From positions 96,001-160,000 of the forward strand of contig CACGBK010000003.1 of the NCBI GenBank assembly GCA_902571385.1: a stretch of DNA of 64,000 bases, given 5' to 3'. Shown one piece after another: positions 17,970 through 26,642 of the stretch. The notes beneath the pieces are model-generated. The model had not been told where the DNA came from, searched no databases, and worked only from the letters and a program-made list of their open reading frames with translations. This DNA comes from an uncultured Candidatus Actinomarina sp. (lineage in GTDB: Bacteria > Actinomycetota > Acidimicrobiia > Actinomarinales > Actinomarinaceae). The position numbers were made by a program, and so were the translations under genes. Position 1 is the first letter of the stretch. Each line of letters begins with the position of its first letter.

Positions 17970-19271
17970 TTAGTTCTTAAATTTAATCATGATTGAAACA
18001 TTCGAAAATTTAAATTCTTTTCTTATTTTATTTTCAATAAAAGACTCATAATTTTTTGGAATTCTTGAACTTAAATTAAATGAAAAAGAAGGTGGATTTG
18101 TATCGTACTGTGTTACATATTTCAATTTTGCACGTCTACCTCTAAATGGATGTGGTGGGCTGGAAACCCAGAGCTCTCTAAAGTATAAGTTTAAATCTGA
18201 AGTATTTACTCTGGTATCTAATTGTAAATATATTTCAGTAATTGTTTTTGAAAATTTATCCAAACCTTTTTTTGTTAATGCTGAAATTCTAATTACCTTA
18301 ATCCAATTATATTTTTTTAAATGCGAACTAAGACTTGAGTTTATATTCAATTTTTGTTCTTCATTTAATAAGTCCCACTTATTCAATACCAAGATCGGAG
18401 TACAATAATTGTTTATTGATTCATTTATTAATCGCATATCTTCAAAATTTATACCCTGAGTTGAATCAACAACTATAAAAGCAATCAGAGATGTTTCTAA
18501 GGAATATAACGAAAGGCTTGATGCATATCTATCAATTTGTTCTTTTTGCTTTTTTCTCGGAACTCCCGCTGTATCAATAACGTTGTAAATCTTATTATCA
18601 AAAACTACTCTTTCATTTAAAGAATCTCTTGTTGTTCCTGGAATGTCCGAAACTATCGATCTATCTTTTTTTAGTAATGAATTAAATAATGTAGATTTTC
18701 CTGAATTTGGTTTGCCAATAATTGATATTGAAAATTGGGAATCGTTATCGTTTTGCTTTTTTTTTCCTGAATATTTAATTAGATTATCAAGCAACTCATC
18801 TGTTCCAATTCTGTGATACCCAGAAACATAAAATTCTTTATCGTAAATATATTTAAATAATCTTTTATCTAGTTCGTAATTATTAAAATTTTCACACTTA
18901 TTGAATACAGTTAAAACTTTATCCTCTGCTTTAATTTCTTGTACTAATTGGTTAATTTTATCAAGACCTTCAAAATTTTTTGAATCTATATCTATTACAA
19001 ATAAAATTTTATCTGCTTCTATTAAAAAATTTTTTACTTTTGACTGAAATTCGTTATTTAAGAAATCTGGTTTATCGTCCAGTCCTGGTAGATCTGATAA
19101 AACAATTTCCTTATCGTTAACATTGATTTTTTTACTAACTTTGTCTCTAGTAGTATTTGGCTTTGAACCAACTATTGATGTTTTGTTTTTAGACAATGTG
19201 TTAATAAGTGTTGATTTACCTGAGTTAGGTAAACCAATCAGAATTACTTCATTATTTTTGTTTTCATTCAT
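17970..19271 (-). CDS. der: Ribosome biogenesis GTPase Der (EngA)
   Basis: A 433-residue protein with two GTPase domains in tandem and a KH-like end, needed for 50S subunit assembly. Domain 1 has GLPNSGKST (about 13-21), DLPG and NKCE (usually NKxD). Domain 2 has IGKPNSGKST (about 185-194), DTAG and NKWD. The C-terminal SSPPHPFRGRRAKLKYVTQ is typical. In Actinobacteria der normally follows cmk; here the convergent ispH gene stands between them. The ATG has a TATATT box exactly six bases upstream, so the mRNA is probably leaderless. Confidence 0.96.
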   Translation of the reverse strand: MNENKNNEVILIGLPNSGKSTLINTLSKNKTSIVGSKPNTTRDKVSKKINVNDKEIVLSDLPGLDDKPDFLNNEFQSKVKNFLIEADKILFVIDIDSKNFEGLDKINQLVQEIKAEDKVLTVFNKCENFNNYELDKRLFKYIYDKEFYVSGYHRIGTDELLDNLIKYSGKKKQNDNDSQFSISIIGKPNSGKSTLFNSLLKKDRSIVSDIPGTTRDSLNERVVFDNKIYNVIDTAGVPRKKQKEQIDRYASSLSLYSLETSLIAFIVVDSTQGINFEDMRLINESINNYCTPILVLNKWDLLNEEQKLNINSSLSSHLKKYNWIKVIRISALTKKGLDKFSKTITEIYLQLDTRVNTSDLNLYFRELWVSSPPHPFRGRRAKLKYVTQYDTNPPSFSFNLSSRIPKNYESFIENKIRKEFKFSNVSIMIKFKN

Positions 19272-19283
19272 ATTTAAAATATA
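19272..19283 (-). promoter_or_regulatory. -10 box of the leaderless der transcript
   Basis: On the minus strand TATATT (19283-19278), six bases, ATG (19271). It is only two bases from the divergent -10 box of ispH. Confidence 0.55.
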
Positions 19284-19285
19284 GC

Positions 19286-19297
19286 TAATCTTATTTT
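19286..19297 (+). promoter_or_regulatory. -10 box of the leaderless ispH transcript
   Basis: TAATCT (19286-19291), six bases, ATG (19298). The -35 region of this promoter must lie inside the der coding sequence. Confidence 0.5.
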
Positions 19298-20329
19298 ATG
19301 GTAAATAAGCTCTATGTTGTAACTCCAAGAGGGTTTTGTGCTGGCGTAGAAATGGCAATAAAAGCCTTGACCTGGATGCTAAAAATATACGACGAACCTG
19401 TGTATTGTTATCACGAAATTGTACACAATGACTGGATCGTAGAGAAATTCAAGAAAAAAAATGTAATATTTATTGAAGATACTAATGAAATACCTAAAGA
19501 TGCAATCGTTATGTTGTCTGCGCACGGTACTGCACCTGATATTGAAAAAGAATTTAAAAATATATCATTAACAAGCGTCAATTCTGTGTGTCCATTAGTA
19601 ACTAAAGTTCACCATGAAGCTAAGAAATTTAGTGAAAGTGGAAAACAAATAATTTATGTAGGCCATAAAAATCATGATGAAGCAATTGGAGCATTGGGAG
19701 TAGCGCCAGAAAATATGCATTTAGTAGAGTCTGTTGATGATATTAAAAATATTAATTTTCAGGATAAAGAAGTTGCATTACTTGCTCAAACTACTCTAGC
19801 CATGTCTGAATGGGAGCCAATACTAGATAAAGTAAAAGAAGACTTTGATAATTTAGATCTTCCAAGAAAAAGCGATCTTTGTTACGCAACTACAAATCGT
19901 CAAAAAGCTTTAATTAACATTTCAAGTAATGTTGATGTTGTACTTGTTGTAGGGTCAAGCACTTCAAGTAATACTAAAGCATTAGTGACAACCATAAAAA
20001 ACTTAGGAAAAGAAGCCTACAGAATAGAGACTTTAAATGATTTAGAAGATATAAATTTAGAAAGTAAAGATGTAGCTATTACTGCCGGCGCATCCGCTCC
20101 CGAACATATTGTAAATGAGATTTCCAATTTTTTAAAACCTAAAAACTTTGAGTATTATATAGACACAGATGAAGATGAGTACTTCCCACTTCCAAAAGAG
20201 CTTAGAGCAAATATTTCATCTCTTTCAAGATTGTTTGAAACAATGTTTCCTAGTAATAAGATAGAAGCTAAAAATAGTATCTCGAAAGATAAGAGTTGGT
20301 CAGCTACTGAAGCCCTAGCTTCTCTATAA
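19298..20329 (+). CDS. ispH: 4-hydroxy-3-methylbut-2-enyl diphosphate reductase
   Basis: A 343-residue iron-sulfur enzyme that makes IPP and DMAPP in the last step of the MEP isoprenoid pathway. The three cluster Cys are in RGFCAGVEMA (about 11-20), SVCPLVTKVH (about 98-107) and SDLCYATTNRQ (about 196-206). The substrate-binding HE, HG and THTT-like segments are also recognisable (CYHEIVHN, LSAHGTAP). It is on the plus strand between cmk and der; its 3' end overlaps cmk by 26 bases and its start is 26 bases from the der start. Confidence 0.96.
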   Translation: MVNKLYVVTPRGFCAGVEMAIKALTWMLKIYDEPVYCYHEIVHNDWIVEKFKKKNVIFIEDTNEIPKDAIVMLSAHGTAPDIEKEFKNISLTSVNSVCPLVTKVHHEAKKFSESGKQIIYVGHKNHDEAIGALGVAPENMHLVESVDDIKNINFQDKEVALLAQTTLAMSEWEPILDKVKEDFDNLDLPRKSDLCYATTNRQKALINISSNVDVVLVVGSSTSSNTKALVTTIKNLGKEAYRIETLNDLEDINLESKDVAITAGASAPEHIVNEISNFLKPKNFEYYIDTDEDEYFPLPKELRANISSLSRLFETMFPSNKIEAKNSISKDKSWSATEALASL

Positions 20330-20918
20330 TCAAATTAATTGTTTCTTGAAGAGTTGAATCTGTATTGTTTATTACTAAAGCTCCATCGGGAACTTTTAAT
20401 GGAGAAATCAATCTATTTGAATCTTCTAAATCTCGTTTTTTTAAATCAGATACAGTTTCATTCATTTTTGACTGATCCTCTCTTCTTTTACCTCTAGTTA
20501 TCAAATCAGCATCTAAATATATTTTATATTTTGCATTTTGAAATACGACACTGCCCATATCTCTACCTTCGATAACTAAGGATTTATCTAAAGATTGATA
20601 ATATTTCAATAGACTTTCTTTAACATAATTTCTAATCTTCTCTTCCTTGGCAATTTTAGAACTAGTTATTGTAACTTCATTTGAATACAAGTCTTCCGAA
20701 CTATATGTTTCTTTATTTACGTAACAAATACCATCTAATATCTCAATATCATATTTTCCATAATCCTGATCAATATTTTTATTTATAAACATAGCTAGAG
20801 ATCTATAAACATTTCCACTTGAAAAAAAATTACAATTAAGAATATCAGCTAAATGTTTGCCAATTGATGTTTTACCCACTCCTGATGGACCATCAATTGT
20901 AAGAATGAACTTTTCCAT
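20304..20918 (-). CDS. cmk: Cytidylate kinase
   Basis: A 204-residue P-loop kinase that phosphorylates CMP and dCMP. It begins KFILTIDGPSGVGKTSIGKH (P-loop about 9-17), with the CMP-binding GRDMGSVVF (about 119-127), lid RGKRREDQ and KVPDGALVINNTD. Slightly shorter than the usual 220-230. The rluB gene ends 20 bases upstream on the same strand, the same order as in other Actinobacteria. The C-terminus overlaps the convergent ispH gene. Confidence 0.95.
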   Translation of the reverse strand: MEKFILTIDGPSGVGKTSIGKHLADILNCNFFSSGNVYRSLAMFINKNIDQDYGKYDIEILDGICYVNKETYSSEDLYSNEVTITSSKIAKEEKIRNYVKESLLKYYQSLDKSLVIEGRDMGSVVFQNAKYKIYLDADLITRGKRREDQSKMNETVSDLKKRDLEDSNRLISPLKVPDGALVINNTDSTLQETINLIIEKLGLQ

Positions 20919-20938
20919 AATCTAATACTATATTTTTT

Positions 20939-21586
20939 TCATGAATTAATTTCTCTTAATTCACCTATTTTTAAATTTCCTAGTTTGTAGTCACCAATAG
21001 AAACTCGCTTTAAAGTCATAATCTTTATATTATTTGAATCGAAAATTCTTCTAATCTCTCTATTTTTACCAGTTTTTAATGAAACTTTATATGTTAACCT
21101 TTTGAGTTCTTGAATATCTAAAATTCTTAGATATTCTTTTTTATCAACAACAGCTTTATTAAATTTTTGAAGGTTAATCGGGTTGCTAACACTTACAATA
21201 TATTCTTTTATTAATCCTTTAGAGGGGTGAATTGTACTATTAAGCCAATCACCGTCATTACTGAGAAGCATTAATCCTTCCGAATTCTTATCGAGTCTCC
21301 CATTGAACTTAAGTGATTTATCTGGAATTATTTCATATATAATTTTTGAATTACTCTGGGCTTTGTGAGAACAAATATAGCCTTTTGGCTTGTAGAACTT
21401 ATAGTATTTAAATGTTATTGATGATTCTATTATTTTTGAATCATATGAAACTTTATCATTAGCTAATACTTCATCTCCTAATTTTGCAAGCTTTCCATTA
21501 ATTTCTACTTTGTTAAAACGTATCAATTCATCGGCTTTTCGTCTAGAGGTGTTTAAATGAAGTGCTAAAAATTTATTTATTCTCAA
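20939..21586 (-). CDS. rluB: 23S rRNA pseudouridine synthase (RluB/RsuA family)
   Basis: A 215-residue protein with an N-terminal S4 RNA-binding domain (RINKFLALHLNTSRRKADEL, about 2-21) and a catalytic domain with GRLDKNSEGLMLLSNDGD (about 96-113), where the Asp of GRLD is the catalytic residue. It isomerises a uridine of 23S rRNA, probably in helix 89. The start is TTG at 21586, immediately after the scpB stop. Position after scpA-scpB and before cmk is the actinobacterial order. Confidence 0.92.
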   Translation of the reverse strand: MRINKFLALHLNTSRRKADELIRFNKVEINGKLAKLGDEVLANDKVSYDSKIIESSITFKYYKFYKPKGYICSHKAQSNSKIIYEIIPDKSLKFNGRLDKNSEGLMLLSNDGDWLNSTIHPSKGLIKEYIVSVSNPINLQKFNKAVVDKKEYLRILDIQELKRLTYKVSLKTGKNREIRRIFDSNNIKIMTLKRVSIGDYKLGNLKIGELREINS

Positions 21587-22114
21587 TTATTCTTCTTCTG
21601 CAGGTGATGAAAAATACTCACCAATACTAGGAAGTTCATCAATACTTTGAAATCCTGTTTTTTCTAAAAATATATCTGTCGTTGTATATAGAATTGGGTT
21701 TCCTGGTACATCAAGTTCTCCAGATTTCTGTACTAACCCTCGAGACTCAAGAGTTTTAATAGATGATTCTGATTCCACTCCCCTTATCTCAGAAACTTTT
21801 AATTTAGTAACTGGTTGTTCATAAGCAATTATTGCTAAAGTTTCTAATGCCGGTGTTGATAAACCCTTCAAAATAGAAGGTGGTTTTACAGAGTCAAGAA
21901 ATTTTGGAATATCATTTACGGTAACTAAATCAGATTTTATTAAATCAAACCGTATATAAAATCCAAATTCTAAATTTTCAAGATCATTATTGATTTCTTC
22001 AAATAGATTTATTAAATCTTTCTGTTGAATTTGTAATAATTCATAAAAATATTCATTTTCAACTGGACCGTCGCTTACCAATAACGTGGCTGAAATAATT
22101 TTTTTATTGTTCAT
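21587..22114 (-). CDS. scpB: Segregation and condensation protein B
   Basis: About 175 residues, a winged-helix subunit of the SMC-ScpAB condensin. The family block LSTPALETLAIIAYEQPVTK (about 85-104) followed by the SEIRGVESESSIKTLESRGL segment is clear, as is GNPILYTTTDIFLEKTGFQS. The start is taken as ATG at 22114, where GAG lies eight bases upstream, instead of a TTG four codons earlier. The end of scpA lies just inside the start, so the two subunits are probably co-translated. Confidence 0.93.
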   Translation of the reverse strand: MNNKKIISATLLVSDGPVENEYFYELLQIQQKDLINLFEEINNDLENLEFGFYIRFDLIKSDLVTVNDIPKFLDSVKPPSILKGLSTPALETLAIIAYEQPVTKLKVSEIRGVESESSIKTLESRGLVQKSGELDVPGNPILYTTTDIFLEKTGFQSIDELPSIGEYFSSPAEEE

Positions 22115-22814
22115 AGTTTTTCTCAATTTTAATTAAATCATTATTATTTAATTGTTCTGCTTTTACAAATCCCCACCTTATTGCTTCTAATAATGCTAAA
22201 AACACTGCAACAGCTTTTTCTGAAGAATCAACTTCTGAAACCAATTCTTCAAATGAAGTGTTTAGCTTTTTATCAACTTTTGATAATAAGTCATTAATTG
22301 CCTGGTCGATATCCGGTAAATCATATTCTATATGATCAAATCCTTTTATAGACTTATATCTTTGAAATACTTCTTCAGCAGTACCATTGAAATTATTTAT
22401 ATCAATCGTTACTTCAATATCAGGTTTTTTATATAGGTTTAAAGTTTGATAATATTTGAAAGCACTAATTGATGTTTCATTTTCTCTTATTCTTGAAGCC
22501 AAAGCAATACCCACCTCTGAAAAAGCCTTAAATTGTAAAAGTCTTGCAAATGCTAAATCTTTATCTTTTATAAGCTGAATTTCATCAAGCCAATCAACAT
22601 TTTCATTTTGAGGAATTAAACTTTTTGCTTTTAGCTCAAAGAGTGACGCAACAAGTAGTACTATTTCAGAGAAACTATCAATATCTTTTCTTACATGATC
22701 TAAATTAAGTGAATTAAATAGATTTGTTAAATTAGTGTTTTGTTTTGTGTTATTATCATCGGAAAAATCGATTAATAATGTTTTAAGATTAGATATTAGC
22801 TCTTCAAGTTGCAT
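22104..22814 (-). CDS. scpA: Segregation and condensation protein A (divergent N-terminus)
   Basis: A 236-residue kleisin that bridges SMC heads with ScpB. The central block EIVLLVASLFELKAKSLIPQ (about 47-66) matches the family consensus FLvmAatLleiKSrmLLP, and the C-terminal winged helix FLALLEAIRWGFVKAEQ is present. The usual N-terminal motif FeGPLDLLLhLI that contacts the SMC neck cannot be found; residues 1-40 are unlike it. The ATG overlaps the preceding stop (TAATG). Identity is also supported by the adjacent scpB. Confidence 0.88.
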   Translation of the reverse strand: MQLEELISNLKTLLIDFSDDNNTKQNTNLTNLFNSLNLDHVRKDIDSFSEIVLLVASLFELKAKSLIPQNENVDWLDEIQLIKDKDLAFARLLQFKAFSEVGIALASRIRENETSISAFKYYQTLNLYKKPDIEVTIDINNFNGTAEEVFQRYKSIKGFDHIEYDLPDIDQAINDLLSKVDKKLNTSFEELVSEVDSSEKAVAVFLALLEAIRWGFVKAEQLNNNDLIKIEKNYEQ

Positions 22815-23287
22815 TAATAATCAGTCTTATCCAATACAAAATGTTTATTCTCTAATAATTCTTTTTGATAATACTTCAAAACTTTATCGTCAATGGAAAG
22901 TTTTTTCATTTGCTCTAATCCAATTCTTTCATGATTGAGATAAATTTTTGACTTTTGATTATTTACAATATTTAATTCCGAAAAAATTCTAAATAACCAT
23001 GAAAAATTACCTGCTGATTTTCCAATATCATGTAACAAACATAGGGTATATAAATCATTAAGAGACTCTAGTTCTTTAAGCGAAAGTATTTCATCATCAA
23101 GAGTTTTATTTATAGTTCTTTCAAGCACTTCAATAGAGTGATGTCTGTCCTGCATCGATAATTGCCAAAAAAGTCTAGTTAAATCGTCATTATTGAATTG
23201 TTCTTTAACTTTTAACTGATCTTCAACAGAAATATGTTTGTAAAATAGATATCTTATTGCTCTTTTAATTTTCAAATATGTTTTCAT
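22814..23287 (-). CDS. HD-domain protein
   Basis: A 157-residue protein with an HD-type metal phosphohydrolase core: DRHHSIEVLERT (about 47-58, first His), the paired LLHDIGK (about 85-91) and a later His in LNHERIGLEQM (about 117-127). Such small HD proteins hydrolyse nucleotides or phosphate esters. The substrate is unknown. It lies between xerD and scpA, overlapping both by one to four bases, so it belongs to the same transcript. No partner domain is present. Confidence 0.8.
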   Translation of the reverse strand: MKTYLKIKRAIRYLFYKHISVEDQLKVKEQFNNDDLTRLFWQLSMQDRHHSIEVLERTINKTLDDEILSLKELESLNDLYTLCLLHDIGKSAGNFSWLFRIFSELNIVNNQKSKIYLNHERIGLEQMKKLSIDDKVLKYYQKELLENKHFVLDKTDY

Positions 23288-24168
23288 GCTCTTGGATGAC
23301 TTTCTTTAAAAATTTCAACTAAAAATTCTTTTGTTAATTTAGTATAAATCTTCGTTGTAGAAACAGATGTGTGTCCCAAAAATTCTTGAAGGGTTCTTAA
23401 ATCACATCCAGCTTCCAACATATGTGTTGCAGCACTGTGTCTAAGAGTATGAGGATGTACTGATGAATTTATACCTGCAATTAATGCAGTTTTTTTAATT
23501 AGTCTAAATACAGCAGATCTATCTAGTTTCTTTTTATTTTTAGATATAAATAAAAATGATTCATTATGCTCGAATTCTTTTCTTATTTTTAAATAAAATT
23601 GAAGGGTTTGATTTAGTTCACTACCGATAGGTACAATTCTTTGTTTTGATCCTTTTCCTTGTAATTTTACAAAATTATCATCGAAATCAATATCTGAAAT
23701 TTTGACATCCGTTAATTCAGAAACTCTGCAAGCTGTAGAATACATAAAATCGATAATGGCTTTATTTCTAGCATTTAAAAAATTGTCAAAGTCATACGAA
23801 TCAATCATTTTTATAATATCAGATACTGCAAGCGTCTCAGGAAGATAGGAACCAGTTTTTAATGATATTTTTTCAATATTTATTTGTTTTGATAAATCAA
23901 CTGAATTAGACCATTGAACATACTGATTAATTGATGATATTTTTCTAACTTTTGAATTTTCAGATTGATTTTTATTGGAAAGTAAAGTTACATACTGTTG
24001 TAAAGATTCATTACTTATTTCATCTCCTTCAAGAAATTGTAAAAATTTAAGAATATCTGACTTATAAGCTTTTATAGTGTTATCTGACAAACCTTTGTTA
24101 AATTGTAGGTAGTTACAAAAGTCTTGAACTAAAGCAGATTTACTTTTTTTTGACTGTTTCTGTGACAA
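23284..24168 (-). CDS. xerD: Tyrosine recombinase XerD-like
   Basis: A 294-residue site-specific recombinase for resolving chromosome dimers at dif. The N-terminal SAM-like domain (about 8-95) is followed by the catalytic domain with Arg in ACRVSELT (about 152-159), Lys in GKGSKQR, HTLRHSAATHML (HxxR, about 242-253), GHTSVSTTKIY (His and nucleophile Tyr about 275). Its place after pyrG and before scpA is conserved in Actinobacteria. The start overlaps the pyrG end by 29 bases. Confidence 0.94.
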   Translation of the reverse strand: MSQKQSKKSKSALVQDFCNYLQFNKGLSDNTIKAYKSDILKFLQFLEGDEISNESLQQYVTLLSNKNQSENSKVRKISSINQYVQWSNSVDLSKQINIEKISLKTGSYLPETLAVSDIIKMIDSYDFDNFLNARNKAIIDFMYSTACRVSELTDVKISDIDFDDNFVKLQGKGSKQRIVPIGSELNQTLQFYLKIRKEFEHNESFLFISKNKKKLDRSAVFRLIKKTALIAGINSSVHPHTLRHSAATHMLEAGCDLRTLQEFLGHTSVSTTKIYTKLTKEFLVEIFKESHPRA

Positions 24169-25768
24169 TATTATTAGATTCCGATGATTTAGTTTTTATA
24201 GATGAAGCAATAAAATCATTGAATAATGGGGCAGGTTCCCAGGGTCTAGATTTAAATTCCGGGTGAAATTGTGAAGCAACAAAATAAGGATGATCTTTTA
24301 TTTCAATCATTTCAACTAAATTATTATCTGGAGAAACCCCACCAATAATCAAACCATTCTCAATCAATTTATCTCGATATTTATTATTTACTTCATAGCG
24401 ATGACGATGTCTCTCGTAAATTACTTCATCACTATATATTTTCGATGCAATGGTATCAGGATTGATTTTACAAGGATAAGTTCCTAGTCTCATCGAAGCT
24501 CCCACATCATCTTTATCTAGATCTTGATTTGGTAATAAATCAATTACATAATTTTTAGTATTTTGAGAGAATTCTGAAGAATTTGCATCAGATATTCCAC
24601 AAACATTTCTTGCAAATTCTATTACAGCACATTGTAACCCTAAACAAATTCCAAGAAAAGGAATCTTGTTTTCTCTAATGTACTGTATTGCTGATATTTT
24701 TCCTTCTATACCTCTATATCCAAAACCTCCGGGAACTATTACACCATCCATGTCAGCAAGTGAATCTAATTCGAAATTATCTGCATCTATCCAGTGAAGA
24801 TCGAGTTTAACATTGTTGTGTAAACAAGAATGCTTTAACGATTCAACAACTGAGAGGTAGCTGTCAGGTAATCCAAAATATTTACCAAGTATTGCAATTT
24901 TTACCGTATTTATAGCATTCTGTTTTAAATCAACCATTGTTTTCCATTGGGATAAGTCTTGGGAGTTTGAATTAAGTTTTAAACGATCATTCACAGCATT
25001 ATCTAATCCTTCGTCAAACATTCTCAATGGGACTTCATAAATATCATCCAAATCAGGAGCATTAATGACATTCGATAAAGATACATCACAAAATAAAGAA
25101 ACTTTACTTTTTATTTCTTCATTTAATTCTCTATCAGATCGTAGAACTATCAAATCTGGAGAGATTCCTGCTGCCCTTAGTAAAGTTACTGAATGTTGCG
25201 TTGGTTTAGTTTTCAACTCCGTACTTGGTCCAATAAATGGAACTAAAGTAACATGTACAAACATGACATTTTCACTTCCTAATTCTTTTCGAATTTGACG
25301 TGCGGCTTCTAGAAATGGAAGGATTTCAATATCACCAACAGTTCCTCCGATTTCTGTAATTTGTACATCTATATCATTTGAAATCCCTTTAATTCTTCGT
25401 TTGATTTCATCAGTAATATGAGGAATTACTTGAACTGTTGCACCTAAATAGTCACCTTTTCTTTCACTCTCAATAACTTTTCTGTAAATACTCCCTGTAG
25501 TGACATTAGAGTCTTTTCTTAAATTAACACCTGTAAATCTCTCATAATGACCTAAATCTAGATCAGTTGTAGCTCCATCTTCTGTTACAAATACTTCTCC
25601 ATGTTGAAATGGATTCATAGTATCTGGATCTACATTTATATATGGATCTAGTTTTTGATTAATTACAGATAATCCACGAGATTTTAGTAGGTTTCCAAGA
25701 GATGCAGATGTAATCCCTTTTCCAAGACCAGAGACTACACCACCAGTTACAAAAATGTATTTGGTCAC
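24140..25768 (-). CDS. pyrG: CTP synthase
   Basis: A 542-residue enzyme that aminates UTP to CTP using glutamine. The N-terminal synthase domain begins KYIFVTGGVVSGLGKGI (about 3-19) and has GGTVGDIE. The C-terminal glutaminase domain has the nucleophile Cys in LGICLGLQ (about 373-380) and the His-Glu pair in SQFHPEFKSRPWEP. Length is as expected. The start is GTG at 25768. Upstream, NAD kinase ends 37 bases before, as in the ppnK-pyrG region of other Actinobacteria but without recN between. Confidence 0.97.
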   Translation of the reverse strand: MTKYIFVTGGVVSGLGKGITSASLGNLLKSRGLSVINQKLDPYINVDPDTMNPFQHGEVFVTEDGATTDLDLGHYERFTGVNLRKDSNVTTGSIYRKVIESERKGDYLGATVQVIPHITDEIKRRIKGISNDIDVQITEIGGTVGDIEILPFLEAARQIRKELGSENVMFVHVTLVPFIGPSTELKTKPTQHSVTLLRAAGISPDLIVLRSDRELNEEIKSKVSLFCDVSLSNVINAPDLDDIYEVPLRMFDEGLDNAVNDRLKLNSNSQDLSQWKTMVDLKQNAINTVKIAILGKYFGLPDSYLSVVESLKHSCLHNNVKLDLHWIDADNFELDSLADMDGVIVPGGFGYRGIEGKISAIQYIRENKIPFLGICLGLQCAVIEFARNVCGISDANSSEFSQNTKNYVIDLLPNQDLDKDDVGASMRLGTYPCKINPDTIASKIYSDEVIYERHRHRYEVNNKYRDKLIENGLIIGGVSPDNNLVEMIEIKDHPYFVASQFHPEFKSRPWEPAPLFNDFIASSIKTKSSESNNIVTETVKKK

Positions 25769-25805
25769 ATTGAAACTTTAACAGGTAAAGAATTAAATCA
25801 AAGTA

Positions 25806-26606
25806 CTATCTTAAAATTTGATTAAGAAATAAATCAAGTTTTGGATTGTTATCAGTGCCTAAAATTTTTACTGATTTATTAGATAAATTATAAGAATATT
25901 TAGTATTTTTCGTATTTTTTTCTTGTATCTCAGCAACACCATCAAATTGTATTGCATAATTTTGATTTTTGTTAATAGATATATTTATAAGAGAATCTTT
26001 ATTTACTACAATCGATCTTGGAAATTTGGAAAAAGGTGATATTGGAGTTATCGAGATTACATCAATATCGTTTTGAATAATAGGACCACCTGCTGAATAA
26101 TTGTATGCTGTTGAGCCAAGCGAGGTTGATAAAATGATTCCATCGCCTCTTAGTTTAACCTTTTGTTGGTATGTTTCGATTTCCAAATCAAGTATCCTAG
26201 TTGGAGAATTTTTTATTATGACTACTTCATTAAATGAAGGGAAATTTTGATCTTCATTTTGAATAATTGCTTTTCTTTCAACAAATTCATAATTGTTACC
26301 ATTCCAATCATTAAGTATGGATTGTAAATTATCTGGAGAACTAACTAAATATCCCAGTCTGCCTGGTCCAATATTTATTAAGGGACTATTTAATTGCCAT
26401 GCAATTCTCATAGCTTTTAATGCAGTGCCATCTCCTCCTATGCTTATAACCAAATCAACTTTATTACTTCTGTATTTTTCATCTTCCAGTGAATCAATTT
26501 CATGCGTTGCATAATTAAATTTATTTTTATCCAAGATTTTAAATAAATCTTTTGATATTTTTTTTGATAGATACTTTTTTGATGAAATTATTAATAAATT
26601 CTTCAC
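25806..26606 (-). CDS. nadK: NAD kinase
   Basis: A 266-residue kinase that makes NADP from NAD. The GGDGT motif is in SIGGDGTALKAMR (about 55-67), the NE/D-like segment is in FNEVVIIK, and the substrate-binding STSLGSTAYNYSAGGPI (about 161-177) is intact. GPGRLGYL replaces the common NxGxLGFL. The start is GTG at 26606, with TAATAT six bases upstream on its strand, so it is probably leaderless. It is transcribed divergently from the rhomboid gene. Confidence 0.95.
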   Translation of the reverse strand: MKNLLIISSKKYLSKKISKDLFKILDKNKFNYATHEIDSLEDEKYRSNKVDLVISIGGDGTALKAMRIAWQLNSPLINIGPGRLGYLVSSPDNLQSILNDWNGNNYEFVERKAIIQNEDQNFPSFNEVVIIKNSPTRILDLEIETYQQKVKLRGDGIILSTSLGSTAYNYSAGGPIIQNDIDVISITPISPFSKFPRSIVVNKDSLINISINKNQNYAIQFDGVAEIQEKNTKNTKYSYNLSNKSVKILGTDNNPKLDLFLNQILR

Positions 26607-26618
26607 TAGGATATATTA
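26607..26618 (-). promoter_or_regulatory. -10 box of the leaderless nadK transcript
   Basis: On the minus strand TAATAT (26618-26613) is six bases before GTG (26606). It overlaps a TATAAT (26620-26615) that would be eight bases away. Confidence 0.5.
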
Positions 26619-26642
26619 TACGTATCTTGTTAGGAGTACAAA

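Noticed and set aside
23284-24168. Tyrosine recombinase as a sign of an integrated mobile element
   Set aside because: Sequence and position after pyrG and before scpA identify chromosomal XerD; no attachment repeats or cargo genes are present.
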